This document shows positions 1-7,599 of a stretch of 13,962 bases of DNA, in pieces (the first letter of the stretch is position 1; each line of letters starts with the position of its first letter). The notes under the pieces are model-generated. The model had not been told where the DNA came from. It worked only from the letters and a program-made list of their open reading frames with translations, and did no database searches. Origin of the DNA: Tannerella sp. (lineage in GTDB: Bacteria > Bacteroidota > Bacteroidia > Bacteroidales > Tannerellaceae); contig JAISTJ010000185.1 of the NCBI GenBank assembly GCA_031272655.1, positions 1 through 13,962 of the forward strand, given 5' to 3'. The translations under genes and the position numbers were made by a program.

Positions 1-2022
1 TCGTTCCGTTTCCGACATTTGCACCGGATAAATAAGGATGAAGTTGTAGGCGCTGAACTGATTGTTAAGGTATTGCGGGATGAAGCGCATGCCTGCCTGA
101 TATGATGCGCGGTCGCGGCGGCTCATCACCACTATCAAGCCGTCGTTTGGCTCAAAACTGTCGGCTATGGTGAGGAAGTCGTCCCAGTTGTTGAAGTTGA
201 CGTACCGCGCGTTGATGTGGCGCTTGAGGTGTACGTTGAGGATGACGTTCAGCGTCTCGCGCGGGGCATAAAAGATAAGTTCGCTCTTACGTCCCAGATT
301 GAGCATTTTCATCATCCAGAACGGGAAGCCGAACTCGGTCTCGGCGTGCTGCGGGATGACGATGTGATGACGGGCTACGGTCGCTACGGGCTGCACGTGC
401 CGGTAGATACAGGTCGTTACGTTGCTGCGGGCGAGGATGTTCTCCGTCAAGTTTCCCAGAAACGATTCCGACATCTCGTGGTGGATGTGCAGACCGAGTA
501 TGAGGTCGGTGATGGCGTGTTCGCGGATGACGCTTGTGATGGCGTCAGCCACGTTATCGTCGTAACGCAGCAGCGTGCTGAGGCGTATGTCGGCTACCGA
601 AGCGGCTTTCTGCGCCTTCTCAAGCAGTTCGGTCGCCTTCTTATGCGATTCGGCGTCCGAATCTTGCAGATTCAGCACATTGAGCGCAAAGAGACCGTGC
701 TTGTTCTGCTTCTTCTTCAATATGGCGCTGAGGCTTATCAGTTCGTCAAGGTTATCGGGGTGTTTCACGGGGATAAGGATGTTCTCCCAATACGTGCGGC
801 TGTCTTCCTGGTCGGTCTGCATGAGGGATATGTTACGCGCGCTGCGCTGGGCGGCAAACGAGGCTATGGTGCAGGTTATCAGTATCATAATAATTGTGCC
901 GTTGAGGACGCTCTCGCTAAGCAGTCGTACCGGCTCGCCTGCGTCGGTATAACTTACTATGAGGTTGTAACCCACTGATACTATGGCGAGTGTGGCGGCG
1001 ACGCGCGAGGCGCTCAGTCCGAACATCACCTGTCGCTCGTCGGAGGTGAAGCGAAGCGTCTTCTGCGTAACCCAAGCCGCCGCGTATTTGCTGCTTAAAG
1101 CGATGATAATCATCAGCGCCGCCACTTCGAGCGTCCCGAAATCGCGGAAGAACGCTTTGTAATCGACTAACATCCCTACGCCTATCAGGAAGAAAGGTAT
1201 GAAAATGGCGTTGCCGACAAACTCTACGCGGTTCATCAGCGGCGAGGCGCTCGGTATCAGTTTGTTAAGCGACAGCCCTGTCAGGAACGCGCCAATAATA
1301 CCATCTATACCGGCGAGTTCCGACAGCGCCGCGCCCAGGAACACCAACGCCAGCACGAAGATATATTGCGCCACCTTGTCTTTGAAGCGTTTGAAGAACC
1401 ACCGTGCTATGAGTGGGAAGACGGCGGTGATGATGATAATGGCAATGACCGTAGAGCCGCCGAGTTTGAGCCAGAAGCCGAGCGACGCCTCGCCTTTGTT
1501 TAAACCTACTATTGTCGCCAGCACGAGCAGCGCCAGAGTGTCTGTTATCATCGTACCGCCAACGGCGATTGTTACGGCGCGGTTCTTCGTTACGCCGTAC
1601 TTGGCTATCAGCGGATAGGCTATCAGTGTGTGCGAGGCGAACATGCCGCCCAGCAGAGCCGACGAATCGAGCGTAAAGCCCAGCACGTAGCGACCCGCCG
1701 CAAAACCGAGCAGCATCGGGATGATGAACGTCAGGAAACCGAACCAGAGGCTGCGGTAACGGTTCTTGCGAAAACCGGCAAGGTCTATGTCCAATCCGGC
1801 TAAGAACATGATATACAACAGCCCCGCAGTGCCGGAAAGTATTATGCCACTGTCGCGCTCCATCATATTCAGACCATGCGGACCTATCACCACGCCGGCT
1901 ATTATCAACCCCAGTATTGACGGTATCTTCAGCCTGTTGAGCAGTATCGGCGCAAACAGAATGATGACCAAAATCACAAGGAATTTCAGTACAGGGTCGG
2001 TCAAGGGGAAGGATAGTTCCAT
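1..2022 (-). CDS. CPA2 cation:proton antiporter with C-terminal universal-stress-like domain (3' end cut by window)
   Basis: An open frame of 674 codons runs without a stop from ATG at 2022 to the left edge, so the protein is incomplete at its C-terminus. Residues about 10-392 are strongly hydrophobic, with many membrane segments, and match the Na+/H+ exchanger domain of the CPA2 (KefB/NapA-like) family. They begin MELSFPLTDPVLKF and include LKIPSILGLIIAGVVIGP (about 31-48) and GGTMITDTLALL (155-166), where Asp161 is the likely ion-coupling acid. From about residue 410 (YWENILIPVKHPDNLDELI) the protein becomes soluble and resembles a universal-stress-protein domain, an architecture I know from Bacteroides homologues. 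Expected role: exchange of Na+ or K+ for H+ across the inner membrane for pH or ion homeostasis; the ion cannot be read from sequence. It is transcribed away from the radical SAM gene. Its ATG abuts a heptamer array that takes the place of a ribosome binding site. Plus-strand open frames inside this region are shadows. Confidence 0.9.
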   Translation of the reverse strand, partial: MELSFPLTDPVLKFLVILVIILFAPILLNRLKIPSILGLIIAGVVIGPHGLNMMERDSGIILSGTAGLLYIMFLAGLDIDLAGFRKNRYRSLWFGFLTFIIPMLLGFAAGRYVLGFTLDSSALLGGMFASHTLIAYPLIAKYGVTKNRAVTIAVGGTMITDTLALLVLATIVGLNKGEASLGFWLKLGGSTVIAIIIITAVFPLIARWFFKRFKDKVAQYIFVLALVFLGAALSELAGIDGIIGAFLTGLSLNKLIPSASPLMNRVEFVGNAIFIPFFLIGVGMLVDYKAFFRDFGTLEVAALMIIIALSSKYAAAWVTQKTLRFTSDERQVMFGLSASRVAATLAIVSVGYNLIVSYTDAGEPVRLLSESVLNGTIIMILITCTIASFAAQRSARNISLMQTDQEDSRTYWENILIPVKHPDNLDELISLSAILKKKQNKHGLFALNVLNLQDSDAESHKKATELLEKAQKAASVADIRLSTLLRYDDNVADAITSVIREHAITDLILGLHIHHEMSESFLGNLTENILARSNVTTCIYRHVQPVATVARHHIVIPQHAETEFGFPFWMMKMLNLGRKSELIFYAPRETLNVILNVHLKRHINARYVNFNNWDDFLTIADSFEPNDGLIVVMSRRDRASYQAGMRFIPQYLNNQFSAYNFILIYPVQMSETER

Positions 2023-2090
2023 AGTGAATAGTGAATAGTGAATAGTTAATAGTGAATAGTTAATAGTGGATAGTGAATAGTGGATAGTGA
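2021..2090. repeat. Ten tandem 7-bp repeats, consensus ATAGTGA
   Basis: Exactly ten heptamers fill 70 bp. The first five bases (ATAGT) are invariant and the last two vary: GA, GA, GA, TA, GA, TA, GG, GA, GG, GA. The first unit contributes two bases of the antiporter start codon (CAT at 2020-2022 on the plus strand). With a -7 box at 2094-2101, the array would form essentially the whole 5' leader of the antiporter mRNA, read there as TCACTAT units. The period is not a multiple of three. Confidence 0.95.
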
Positions 2091-2093
2091 TTG

Positions 2094-2101
2094 CAAAGGT
2101 A
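2094..2101 (-). promoter_or_regulatory. Candidate Bacteroidetes -7 box for the antiporter gene
   Basis: On the minus strand this reads TACCTTTG, a full match to TAnnTTTG. No TTTG is seen at the -33 position; that area is T-rich. Transcription would start near 2087, giving a leader of about 65 nt made of heptamers. The same octamer is found upstream of the response regulator (10715-10722). Confidence 0.5.
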
Positions 2102-2121
2102 GGAAAAAAATGGGATTTTAT

Positions 2122-2151
2122 TTTGTTTTTCGGACGTTTTTGTTAATTTTG
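2122..2151 (+). promoter_or_regulatory. Candidate Bacteroidetes promoter for the radical SAM gene
   Basis: TTTG at 2122-2125 and TAATTTTG at 2144-2151 are separated by 18 bp and match the -33/-7 consensus used by the Bacteroidetes primary sigma factor. The expected transcription start, a few bases after 2151, nearly coincides with the GTG start codon at 2156. The message would therefore have almost no 5' leader. Confidence 0.6.
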
Positions 2152-2155
2152 CGGT

Positions 2156-3157
2156 GTGAAATACAGGGATTTTTCGGAATATTTGAGGATGCGGTTTCCG
2201 TTGTTCAAGGTGCAGAAAATTTCCGTTGACGGCGGTTTTACTTGCCCTAACCGCGACGGCTCTAAGGGTCGCGGCGGATGTATTTATTGCAATAACAGTT
2301 CGTTTGTGCCGAGGTATGCAATCGCCTCGTCATTGCGTCCGTCGCAATCAATTGCTAATCAGTTGAATGATGGTATTCGTTTCTTTTCTTACAAATATCC
2401 CGAAATGAAGTATATTGCTTATTTTCAGGCGTATAGCGGGACTTATGCGCCGCTTGGGACGTTGCGAAAACTGTATGAAGAAGCGTTGGAAACGGAAGGC
2501 GTCGTGGGGTTGATTATCGGCACCCGTCCGGACTGTGTGCCCGACGAGACGCTTGATTACTTGCAGGAATTGTCGGAACGCACTTTCGTGATGCTTGAAT
2601 ACGGGATTGAAAGCACGTCGAACGAGACTTTGCGGCTTATCAACCGTTGTCATACGTACGCCGAAGCGGAGGATGCCGTTCGCAGGACGGCGGCGCGCGG
2701 GATACCCGTCGGGGCGCATGTCATACTCGGTTTGCCCGGTGAATCGCGCGAAATGATGATGTCTCACGCCGACCGGCTCAATGAGTTGCCGCTGACGTCC
2801 GTCAAGTTGCATCAGTTGCAGATTCTTCGGGGTACGGCGCTTGGGGAGGCTTATTTGCGTCATTGCCGCGGGCGGAGTGATTCGGGAAAGATGATAGATG
2901 GGAATTTTCTGGATTGCTTCACTTCGTTCGCAATGACGGGGAGTGGCGCCGCAATGACGGGGAGGGGGGTAGAAATGACGGTGGACGAGTACATTGCTTT
3001 GGTTAGGGAGTTTGTTGCGCGTTTGCGGGGGGACATTTATATTGACCGTTTCGTGTCGCAATCGCCCAAGGAGCTTGTCCTTGCTCCGTCATGGGGTTTG
3101 AAAAACCATGAATTTAGGGACAAATTACAAAAAAATAACTATATTTGCATATTCTAA
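2156..3157 (+). CDS. Radical SAM protein, YhcC/TIGR01212 type, with in-frame repeat insertion
   Basis: A 333-residue protein starting at GTG. An in-frame stop (TAA at 2144-2146) precedes it, and the N-terminus KYRDFSEYLRMRFPLFKVQKIS fits this family, so the start is well bounded. The iron-sulfur cluster cysteines are Cys30, Cys42 and Cys45 (FTC-PNRDG...GGCIYC), spaced C-x11-C-x2-C as in this group rather than the usual CxxxCxxC. Further family blocks are IGTRPDCVP, the VMLEYGIES segment, GAHVILGLPGE and a C-terminal SPKELVLAPSWGLKN. Family members use S-adenosylmethionine and a 4Fe-4S cluster; the E. coli homologue is YhcC. The substrate is not established to my knowledge. The protein is about 30-40 residues longer than I expect. 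The excess is a foreign-looking segment at about residues 235-274, encoded by a palindromic element plus 21-bp repeats. The last codons contain the probable ilvD promoter. Confidence 0.9.
   Translation: MKYRDFSEYLRMRFPLFKVQKISVDGGFTCPNRDGSKGRGGCIYCNNSSFVPRYAIASSLRPSQSIANQLNDGIRFFSYKYPEMKYIAYFQAYSGTYAPLGTLRKLYEEALETEGVVGLIIGTRPDCVPDETLDYLQELSERTFVMLEYGIESTSNETLRLINRCHTYAEAEDAVRRTAARGIPVGAHVILGLPGESREMMMSHADRLNELPLTSVKLHQLQILRGTALGEAYLRHCRGRSDSGKMIDGNFLDCFTSFAMTGSGAAMTGRGVEMTVDEYIALVREFVARLRGDIYIDRFVSQSPKELVLAPSWGLKNHEFRDKLQKNNYICIF
2858..2938. repeat. Palindromic repeat element inserted in frame in the radical SAM gene
   Basis: The outer arms CGTCATTGC (2858-2866) and GCAATGACG (2930-2938) are a perfect 9-bp inverted repeat. 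Further in, GGAGTGA (2874-2880) is matched imperfectly by TCACTTC (2919-2925). Read forward it encodes LDCFTSFAMT and in reverse RHCERSEAIQ. These are translations I recognise from a dispersed bacterial intergenic repeat beginning CGTCATTGCGA, similar in behaviour to the palindromic elements found inside Rickettsia genes. The segment interrupts the family alignment between LRGTALGEAYL and TVDEYIALV but keeps the frame open. It is non-autonomous and encodes no transposase. Confidence 0.7.
2930..2992 (+). repeat. Three 21-bp in-frame tandem units
   Basis: Units at 2930-2950, 2951-2971 and 2972-2992 share the core (C/A)AATGACGG. In frame they encode AMTGSGA, AMTGRGV and EMTVDEY. The first two are very similar; the third is only a partial match and merges into the native TVDEYIALV sequence. 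The first unit is the right arm of the palindromic element, so the array looks like duplication of its end. A 21-bp period adds seven codons without shifting the frame. Confidence 0.7.
3140..3147 (+). promoter_or_regulatory. Candidate -7 box for ilvD
   Basis: TATATTTG matches TAnnTTTG. It lies inside the last codons of the radical SAM gene (encoding the end of ...NNYICIF). Transcription would begin near 3153 and leave a leader of about 19 nt before the ilvD ATG at 3172. No clear TTTG lies at the -33 position, so the promoter is supported by one box only. Confidence 0.45.
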
Positions 3158-3171
3158 AATAAGATAAAACG

Positions 3172-4992
3172 ATGAAATTACGAAGTTCTGTTTGTATGGA
3201 TGAGCGCCGCATGGCCGGTGCAAGGGCCTTGTGGGCTGCTAATGGCATGAAACGCGAGCAACGTGGCAAGCCGATTATAGCCATAGCCAATTCTTTTACG
3301 CAGTTTGTTCCCGGACATGTTCACTTGCATGAGGCGGGGCAGATTGTCAAGAAAGAGATTGAGCGTTTGGGTTGCTTTGCGGCGGAGTTTAACACGATAG
3401 CGATAGACGATGGCATAGCGATGGGGCATGACGGCATGCTTTATTCGTTGCCGTCACGTGATTTGATAGCCGACAGCGTTGAATATATGGTTAATGCACA
3501 TAAAGCGGATGCGTTGATTTGTATCAGCAACTGCGACAAGATTACGCCCGGCATGTTGATGGCTTCGATGCGGCTTAACATTCCCACGGTGTTTGTGTCG
3601 GGAGGGCCGATGGAAGCAGGCGAGTGGAGTGGGGGACGGCTCGACCTTATTGATGCAATGATAAAATCGGCAGACCCGACCGTCAGCGATGCCGACGTAT
3701 CGGCTATTGAAGCCGCCGCCTGTCCTACTTGCGGCTGCTGTTCGGGGATGTTCACCGCCAACTCCATGAATTGTCTCAACGAAGCGATAGGCATGGCTTT
3801 GCCGGGTAACGGCACCGTACTTGCGACGCATGAAAACAGAACCGGCCTGTTCCTGAAAGCCGCCCGATTGATAGTTGACAATGCCGAAAAATACTATTTT
3901 AAAGACGACGTATCCGTACTTCCGCTTAATATAGCTTCACGTCAGGCTTTTCTGAATGCCATGACCCTTGATATCGCCATGGGCGGTTCCACTAATACGG
4001 TGTTGCATCTGCTCGCCATTGCCAATGAAGCCGGCGTGGACTTTACAATGCAGGATATAGACACGCTTTCACGCAGGACGCCATGTCTTTGCAAAGTAGC
4101 TCCGAATACCCAAAAGTATCATCTTCAGGATGTTAATCGCGCCGGAGGAATACTTTCAATCATGGGCGAACTTACCAAAGGCGGCTTGGTGGATGTGAAC
4201 GTTAAAAGAGTTGACGGATTGACGCTTGGCGAAGCTGTTGATTTGTACGATATTACAAGTAAAAATGTTACCGAAGAGGCGTTGAAGATATACAAAAGTG
4301 CGCCGGCTCACAAATTTAATTTAGTAATTGGCTCACAGTCAGAGTATTACGAAGCTCTTGATACTGACCGTGAAAGCGGTTGCATACGCGCCATCGAGCA
4401 TGCTTATTCCAAAGACGGTGGTTTGGCGGTTTTGAAAGGAAATATTGCCGAAGACGGCTGTGTGGTCAAGACAGCCGGAGTTGATGAGAGTATATGGCAT
4501 TTCAGCGGTCGCGCAAAAGTATTTCATTCTCAGGAACAGGCTTGTGAAGGGATACTGAACGGCGAGGTGCAAAGCGGAGACGTGGTTGTTATCATTTACG
4601 AAGGTCCGAAGGGTGGCCCGGGAATGCAAGAGATGCTTTATCCGACCTCGTACATTAAATCCATGCATCTTGGGAAAGAATGTGCACTTGTTACGGACGG
4701 TCGTTTCAGCGGCGGTACGTCTGGTTTAAGTATAGGGCACGTATCGCCGGAAGCCGCTTCAGGTGGCGCTATTGCTCTTGTTCGCGACGGCGATGTCATC
4801 GAGATAGATATTCCGGCTCGTTCGATAAACCTTAAAATAAGCGCCGACGAGTTTGAAAAACGCCGGAAGGAAGAAGACATTCGCGGCGCGGAAGCTTGGA
4901 AACCCATACGCGACCGGCAAGTATCGAAAGCGCTCCGAGCTTATGCAAGTATGGTTGCTTCTGCCGATAAAGGGGGGGTACGGTTGATTTAG
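3172..4992 (+). CDS. ilvD: Dihydroxy-acid dehydratase
   Basis: A complete 606-residue enzyme, close in length to E. coli IlvD. It converts 2,3-dihydroxy-3-methylbutanoate and -pentanoate to the 2-keto acids that precede valine (and leucine) and isoleucine, in the cytoplasm. Family motifs seen: [13 protein letters not shown] (40-52), [13 protein letters not shown] (78-90), [15 protein letters not shown] with Cys121 (118-132), [20 protein letters not shown] with Cys190 as the probable iron-sulfur ligand, [38 protein letters not shown] and [20 protein letters not shown]. Residue 189 is Cys where I recall Ser in E. coli, giving CGCC. The ATG follows an A-rich leader without a Shine-Dalgarno site. 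Its stop codon TAG lies inside a heptamer array. It is separated from the other ilv genes of the window, which lie on the opposite strand; the nearest downstream gene on its strand is a fucosidase. Confidence 0.98.
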   Translation: MKLRSSVCMDERRMAGARALWAANGMKREQRGKPIIAIANSFTQFVPGHVHLHEAGQIVKKEIERLGCFAAEFNTIAIDDGIAMGHDGMLYSLPSRDLIADSVEYMVNAHKADALICISNCDKITPGMLMASMRLNIPTVFVSGGPMEAGEWSGGRLDLIDAMIKSADPTVSDADVSAIEAAACPTCGCCSGMFTANSMNCLNEAIGMALPGNGTVLATHENRTGLFLKAARLIVDNAEKYYFKDDVSVLPLNIASRQAFLNAMTLDIAMGGSTNTVLHLLAIANEAGVDFTMQDIDTLSRRTPCLCKVAPNTQKYHLQDVNRAGGILSIMGELTKGGLVDVNVKRVDGLTLGEAVDLYDITSKNVTEEALKIYKSAPAHKFNLVIGSQSEYYEALDTDRESGCIRAIEHAYSKDGGLAVLKGNIAEDGCVVKTAGVDESIWHFSGRAKVFHSQEQACEGILNGEVQSGDVVVIIYEGPKGGPGMQEMLYPTSYIKSMHLGKECALVTDGRFSGGTSGLSIGHVSPEAASGGAIALVRDGDVIEIDIPARSINLKISADEFEKRRKEEDIRGAEAWKPIRDRQVSKALRAYASMVASADKGGVRLI

Positions 4993-5015
4993 AATTTAGA
5001 ATTAAGAATTTAGAA
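4988..5015 (+). repeat. Four 7-bp repeats, consensus TTTAGAA, overlapping the ilvD stop
   Basis: Units at 4988-4994, 4995-5001, 5002-5008 (TTAAGAA) and 5009-5015. The TAG of the first unit is the ilvD stop codon. Because the period is 7, further TAG/TAA triplets fall in all three forward frames. The reverse complement of the third unit equals the heptamer found after the thioesterase gene at 12738-12765. Confidence 0.9.
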
Positions 5016-5032
5016 TTGACACTTATAATCAA

Positions 5033-6685
5033 ATGAATTGGATTAATCTTTGCTTTGCTGCATTTATATGCCTTAATATCAGTCTGTTACAGGCGCAAAC
5101 TACGACAGGTAAATATGTTTTGCCGACGCCGCAGCAGGTTTTGTGGCAGGAACAGGAGCAGATAATGTTTCTATGCCTTGACCCCTGCACGTGGCAAGGA
5201 GGTGAGCTTGACAACCATTCTACGCCGCTGTCGCGCATCAAACCCACGCAACTTGACGTTAATCAATGGATAGACGCCGCCGAAGCTTTTGACGCCAAGG
5301 AAATACTTTTTGTCGCTAAGCATACGGGCGGTTTCTGTTGGTGGCAAACGGAAACGAGCGATTACAGCATCAAAAACACTCCCTACAAAGGCGGAAAGGG
5401 CGATGTGCTCGACGAATTAGCGAAAGCCTGCTTCGCAAGAGGCATCAAACTTGGTGTTTACATCTATCCGGGCGACGACACTTGGGGCGCATACGTCGGT
5501 GGCGGCGGCAAGACGACAGACCCTGCAAAACAAGAAGGTTACAACAAAGTGCTGCGCCGGCAATGGGAAGAAGTTACTTCACGTTACGGGAAGATTATCA
5601 ACGAGATATGGTTTGACGGCAGCGTTATAGTGCCGCTTGAGGATATTATCCGGAAGAATTGCCCTAATGCAATAGTCTTTCAAGGGCCGTTTGCAAACAT
5701 CCGTTGGGTGGGCAACGAGCAGGGTATCTGCCCGTATCCAAACTGGTACACGGTGAAATCGGAAGATGCCCTTTCGGGCGTTGCGACAGCCGACCACAGC
5801 GACCCCGACGGCGATATTTATATGCCAGTGGAAGTGAACACCGTGCCGCGCTACCACTACTGGTTTTGGTCGCCGACAAACCATTCAAGCCTGCGAAGCC
5901 TCGACGAAATGATGGATATCTATTACCAGTCGGTTGGCCGCGGCGGCCTGTTCCTGCTCAATGCTGCGCCCGATACGACCGGACTTATCCCCGAAATGGA
6001 TATGGAATTATACCGAAACTTCGGCAAGGAAATCAAAAAACGTTTCGGGCAAAGTGTGGCCGAAACATCGGGCAAAGGCTCGTTGGTGGAGTTGCAGTTG
6101 GAAAGTCCGGCGCTGATAGATCATGCTGTTATTCAGGAAGATATTGAGATGGGGCAACGTGTGCGCCGTTATATTATTGAAGGTTTGCAGGGCGGGAAAT
6201 GGCTCACGCTTGCGGCCGGTTTTTCGGTTGGGCAGAAACGCATTGAACACTTTGCGCCGACGCGGGTTGAAGCTGTCCGCTTGCGTGTTACAGAGGCGTC
6301 TTATCCTCCTGTAATCAAGCGTTTAGCCGTTTTCAATACCGGCATCAAACCCGACCGGATTTTGGCAAGCGGCGAAAAACTTGACCGTAAAGTTGGCGAG
6401 ATAAAACTCGGTGCAGACAGGGATTTTGAGTACGACCTGTCGCCGTTTATCCCTTTTGCAGAGCAGTATGTCTTGAGCGTCAAGGCAGGACAGGATGCTG
6501 TGAAGTTTGAAAAAATCTCTTTGTGGCTGCAAGGCGTTGAGACGCCGGGATTTGCCACCGTCCTCCCCGACGGAACGGTGCGCATCAATATCACTGCCGC
6601 CCCAAGCATGAAAGCGGGCAGTATTGTGATAAAAGGAAAATTGGTAGTTAAGCCAGAAACAGACTGTAATTTGTATGTGAAATAG
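5033..6685 (+). CDS. GH29-family alpha-L-fucosidase, exported
   Basis: A 550-residue protein with a signal peptide of about 22 residues (MNWINLCFAAFICLNISLLQAQ), so it acts in the periplasm or beyond. Residues about 35-340 form the GH29 barrel. Visible landmarks are AKHTGGFCWWQTETSDYSI (95-113, matching the usual HHDGF...DYS block), GIKLGVYIYPGDDTWG (137-152) and EIWFDGS (191-197), in which Asp195 is the expected nucleophile. MPVEVNTVPRYHYWFW follows, where Glu267 is the best acid/base candidate, and then GRGGLFLLNAAPD. Residues about 345-447 (LVELQLESPALIDHAVIQED... through ...RLRVTEASYPPVIKRLAVF) look like a discoidin-type carbohydrate-binding module, followed by another beta-rich domain. 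It would release L-fucose from glycans; the linkage is unknown. The next gene starts 2 bp after its stop, which indicates an operon. No -7 box is seen in the 40 bp between ilvD and this gene. Confidence 0.9.
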   Translation: MNWINLCFAAFICLNISLLQAQTTTGKYVLPTPQQVLWQEQEQIMFLCLDPCTWQGGELDNHSTPLSRIKPTQLDVNQWIDAAEAFDAKEILFVAKHTGGFCWWQTETSDYSIKNTPYKGGKGDVLDELAKACFARGIKLGVYIYPGDDTWGAYVGGGGKTTDPAKQEGYNKVLRRQWEEVTSRYGKIINEIWFDGSVIVPLEDIIRKNCPNAIVFQGPFANIRWVGNEQGICPYPNWYTVKSEDALSGVATADHSDPDGDIYMPVEVNTVPRYHYWFWSPTNHSSLRSLDEMMDIYYQSVGRGGLFLLNAAPDTTGLIPEMDMELYRNFGKEIKKRFGQSVAETSGKGSLVELQLESPALIDHAVIQEDIEMGQRVRRYIIEGLQGGKWLTLAAGFSVGQKRIEHFAPTRVEAVRLRVTEASYPPVIKRLAVFNTGIKPDRILASGEKLDRKVGEIKLGADRDFEYDLSPFIPFAEQYVLSVKAGQDAVKFEKISLWLQGVETPGFATVLPDGTVRINITAAPSMKAGSIVIKGKLVVKPETDCNLYVK

Positions 6686-6687
6686 AT

Positions 6688-7599
6688 ATGGACAGACGAC
6701 AGTTTTTGAAGGTTTCGCAGGGGATTGCGGGGTTGATTATTTTGCATGGCTGTGTGAACAGGGGTAATGCCTCAAGTGTGCGTTTCGGACTTGTTACCGA
6801 TTCGCATTTTGCACGCCGCGAAGCCGCCGGAAGCCGCTTTTATGAGCAGTCGCTTGACAAGATGCGCGCGGCGATGATGGTCTTCAACGAGCAAAAGCCT
6901 GATTTCGTCATCGAACTTGGCGATTTTAAGGATATGGGCAAAACAGGGGAAGAAACGCTTGCTTTCCTTGATGAGATTGAGACTGAGTATCAGACATTTA
7001 AAGGCGACGTTTACCATGTTCTCGGCAATCACGACGAGGATAACATCAGCAAGGCGAGTTTCCTGCAACATACCGCCAATGCAGGCGCGGCTAAGGGCAA
7101 GAATTATTATTCTTTTACCGTTAAAAAGGTGAAATTCATTGTGTTGGACGCCAACTACAACGAGGACAGCTCGGATTACGACAGCGGCAATTTCGACTGG
7201 ACAAAAGCGTACATCCCACGCCGACAGTTGGACTGGCTGACTAAGGAACTTGATACTCGGCAGCCGGTCGTGGTTTTTATCCATCAGTTGCTCGACCTGA
7301 CGCAACGACAGCACGGAACGGTCGTCGGGAACGCCGAAGAAGTAATCGCCGCGCTTGAGAAGAACGGCAACGTTTTGGCCGTTTTTCAGGGACATCACCA
7401 TGCGGGCAGTTACAACTTCAGCGGCGGCATCCACTATTTCACGATGAAAGGGATGATAGAAGGCGCATTGCCGGACAATAACAGCTTTGCGATGGTCGAA
7501 ATCACCCCCTCGCGCGACATTGTCATTGATGGATTTTATAACTGTGAGGACAGGGAACTGCGTAGTTTGGGGTTTGGGGTTTGGGGTTTGAGTTTTTGA
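6688..7599 (+). CDS. Calcineurin-like metallophosphoesterase with Tat/lipoprotein-type signal
   Basis: A 303-residue protein. The N-terminus MDRRQFLKVSQGIAGLII resembles a twin-arginine signal (RRxFLK) and is followed by LHGC with Cys22, a plausible though imperfect lipobox, so a lipoprotein anchored outside the cytoplasm is likely. The dimetal phosphoesterase motifs occur in order: Asp38-x-His40 (TDSH), GDxxD at Asp79 (LGDFKD), GNHD at Asn114-His115, His199 (FIHQ) and GHHH at 236-238. Family members hydrolyse phosphate mono- or diesters; the substrate here is unknown. Its place between a fucosidase and a rhamnosidase, 2 bp after the former, suggests removal of phosphate or phosphodiester groups from the same glycan (inference). 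The last ten residues, LGFGVWGLSF, and the stop are written by the downstream 7-bp repeat, so the native C-terminus has been replaced or extended. Confidence 0.88.
   Translation: MDRRQFLKVSQGIAGLIILHGCVNRGNASSVRFGLVTDSHFARREAAGSRFYEQSLDKMRAAMMVFNEQKPDFVIELGDFKDMGKTGEETLAFLDEIETEYQTFKGDVYHVLGNHDEDNISKASFLQHTANAGAAKGKNYYSFTVKKVKFIVLDANYNEDSSDYDSGNFDWTKAYIPRRQLDWLTKELDTRQPVVVFIHQLLDLTQRQHGTVVGNAEEVIAALEKNGNVLAVFQGHHHAGSYNFSGGIHYFTMKGMIEGALPDNNSFAMVEITPSRDIVIDGFYNCEDRELRSLGFGVWGLSF

Noticed and set aside
217..2038. Plus-strand open frames across the antiporter region
   Set aside because: They lie antisense to a continuous 674-codon minus-strand frame with clear antiporter sequence. Their own translations lack family features.
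2858..2992. Frameshift or pseudogene in the radical SAM gene
   Set aside because: The reading frame stays open and conserved family sequence continues on both sides; this is an in-frame insertion.
2348..3061. Minus-strand frame opposite the radical SAM gene, containing RHCERSEAIQ
   Set aside because: It is a shadow of a conserved gene; the recognisable string is only the reverse translation of the repeat element.
5016..5030. E. coli-like TTGACA and TATAAT before the fucosidase
   Set aside because: TTGACA (5016-5021) and TATAAT are only 2 bp apart, far from a usable spacing, and the organism appears to use Bacteroidetes promoters.
7566..7592. Complete G-quadruplex in the TTTGGGG run
   Set aside because: Only three GGGG tracts are present; a fourth would have to come from a single or double G, so an intramolecular four-tract structure is not supported.
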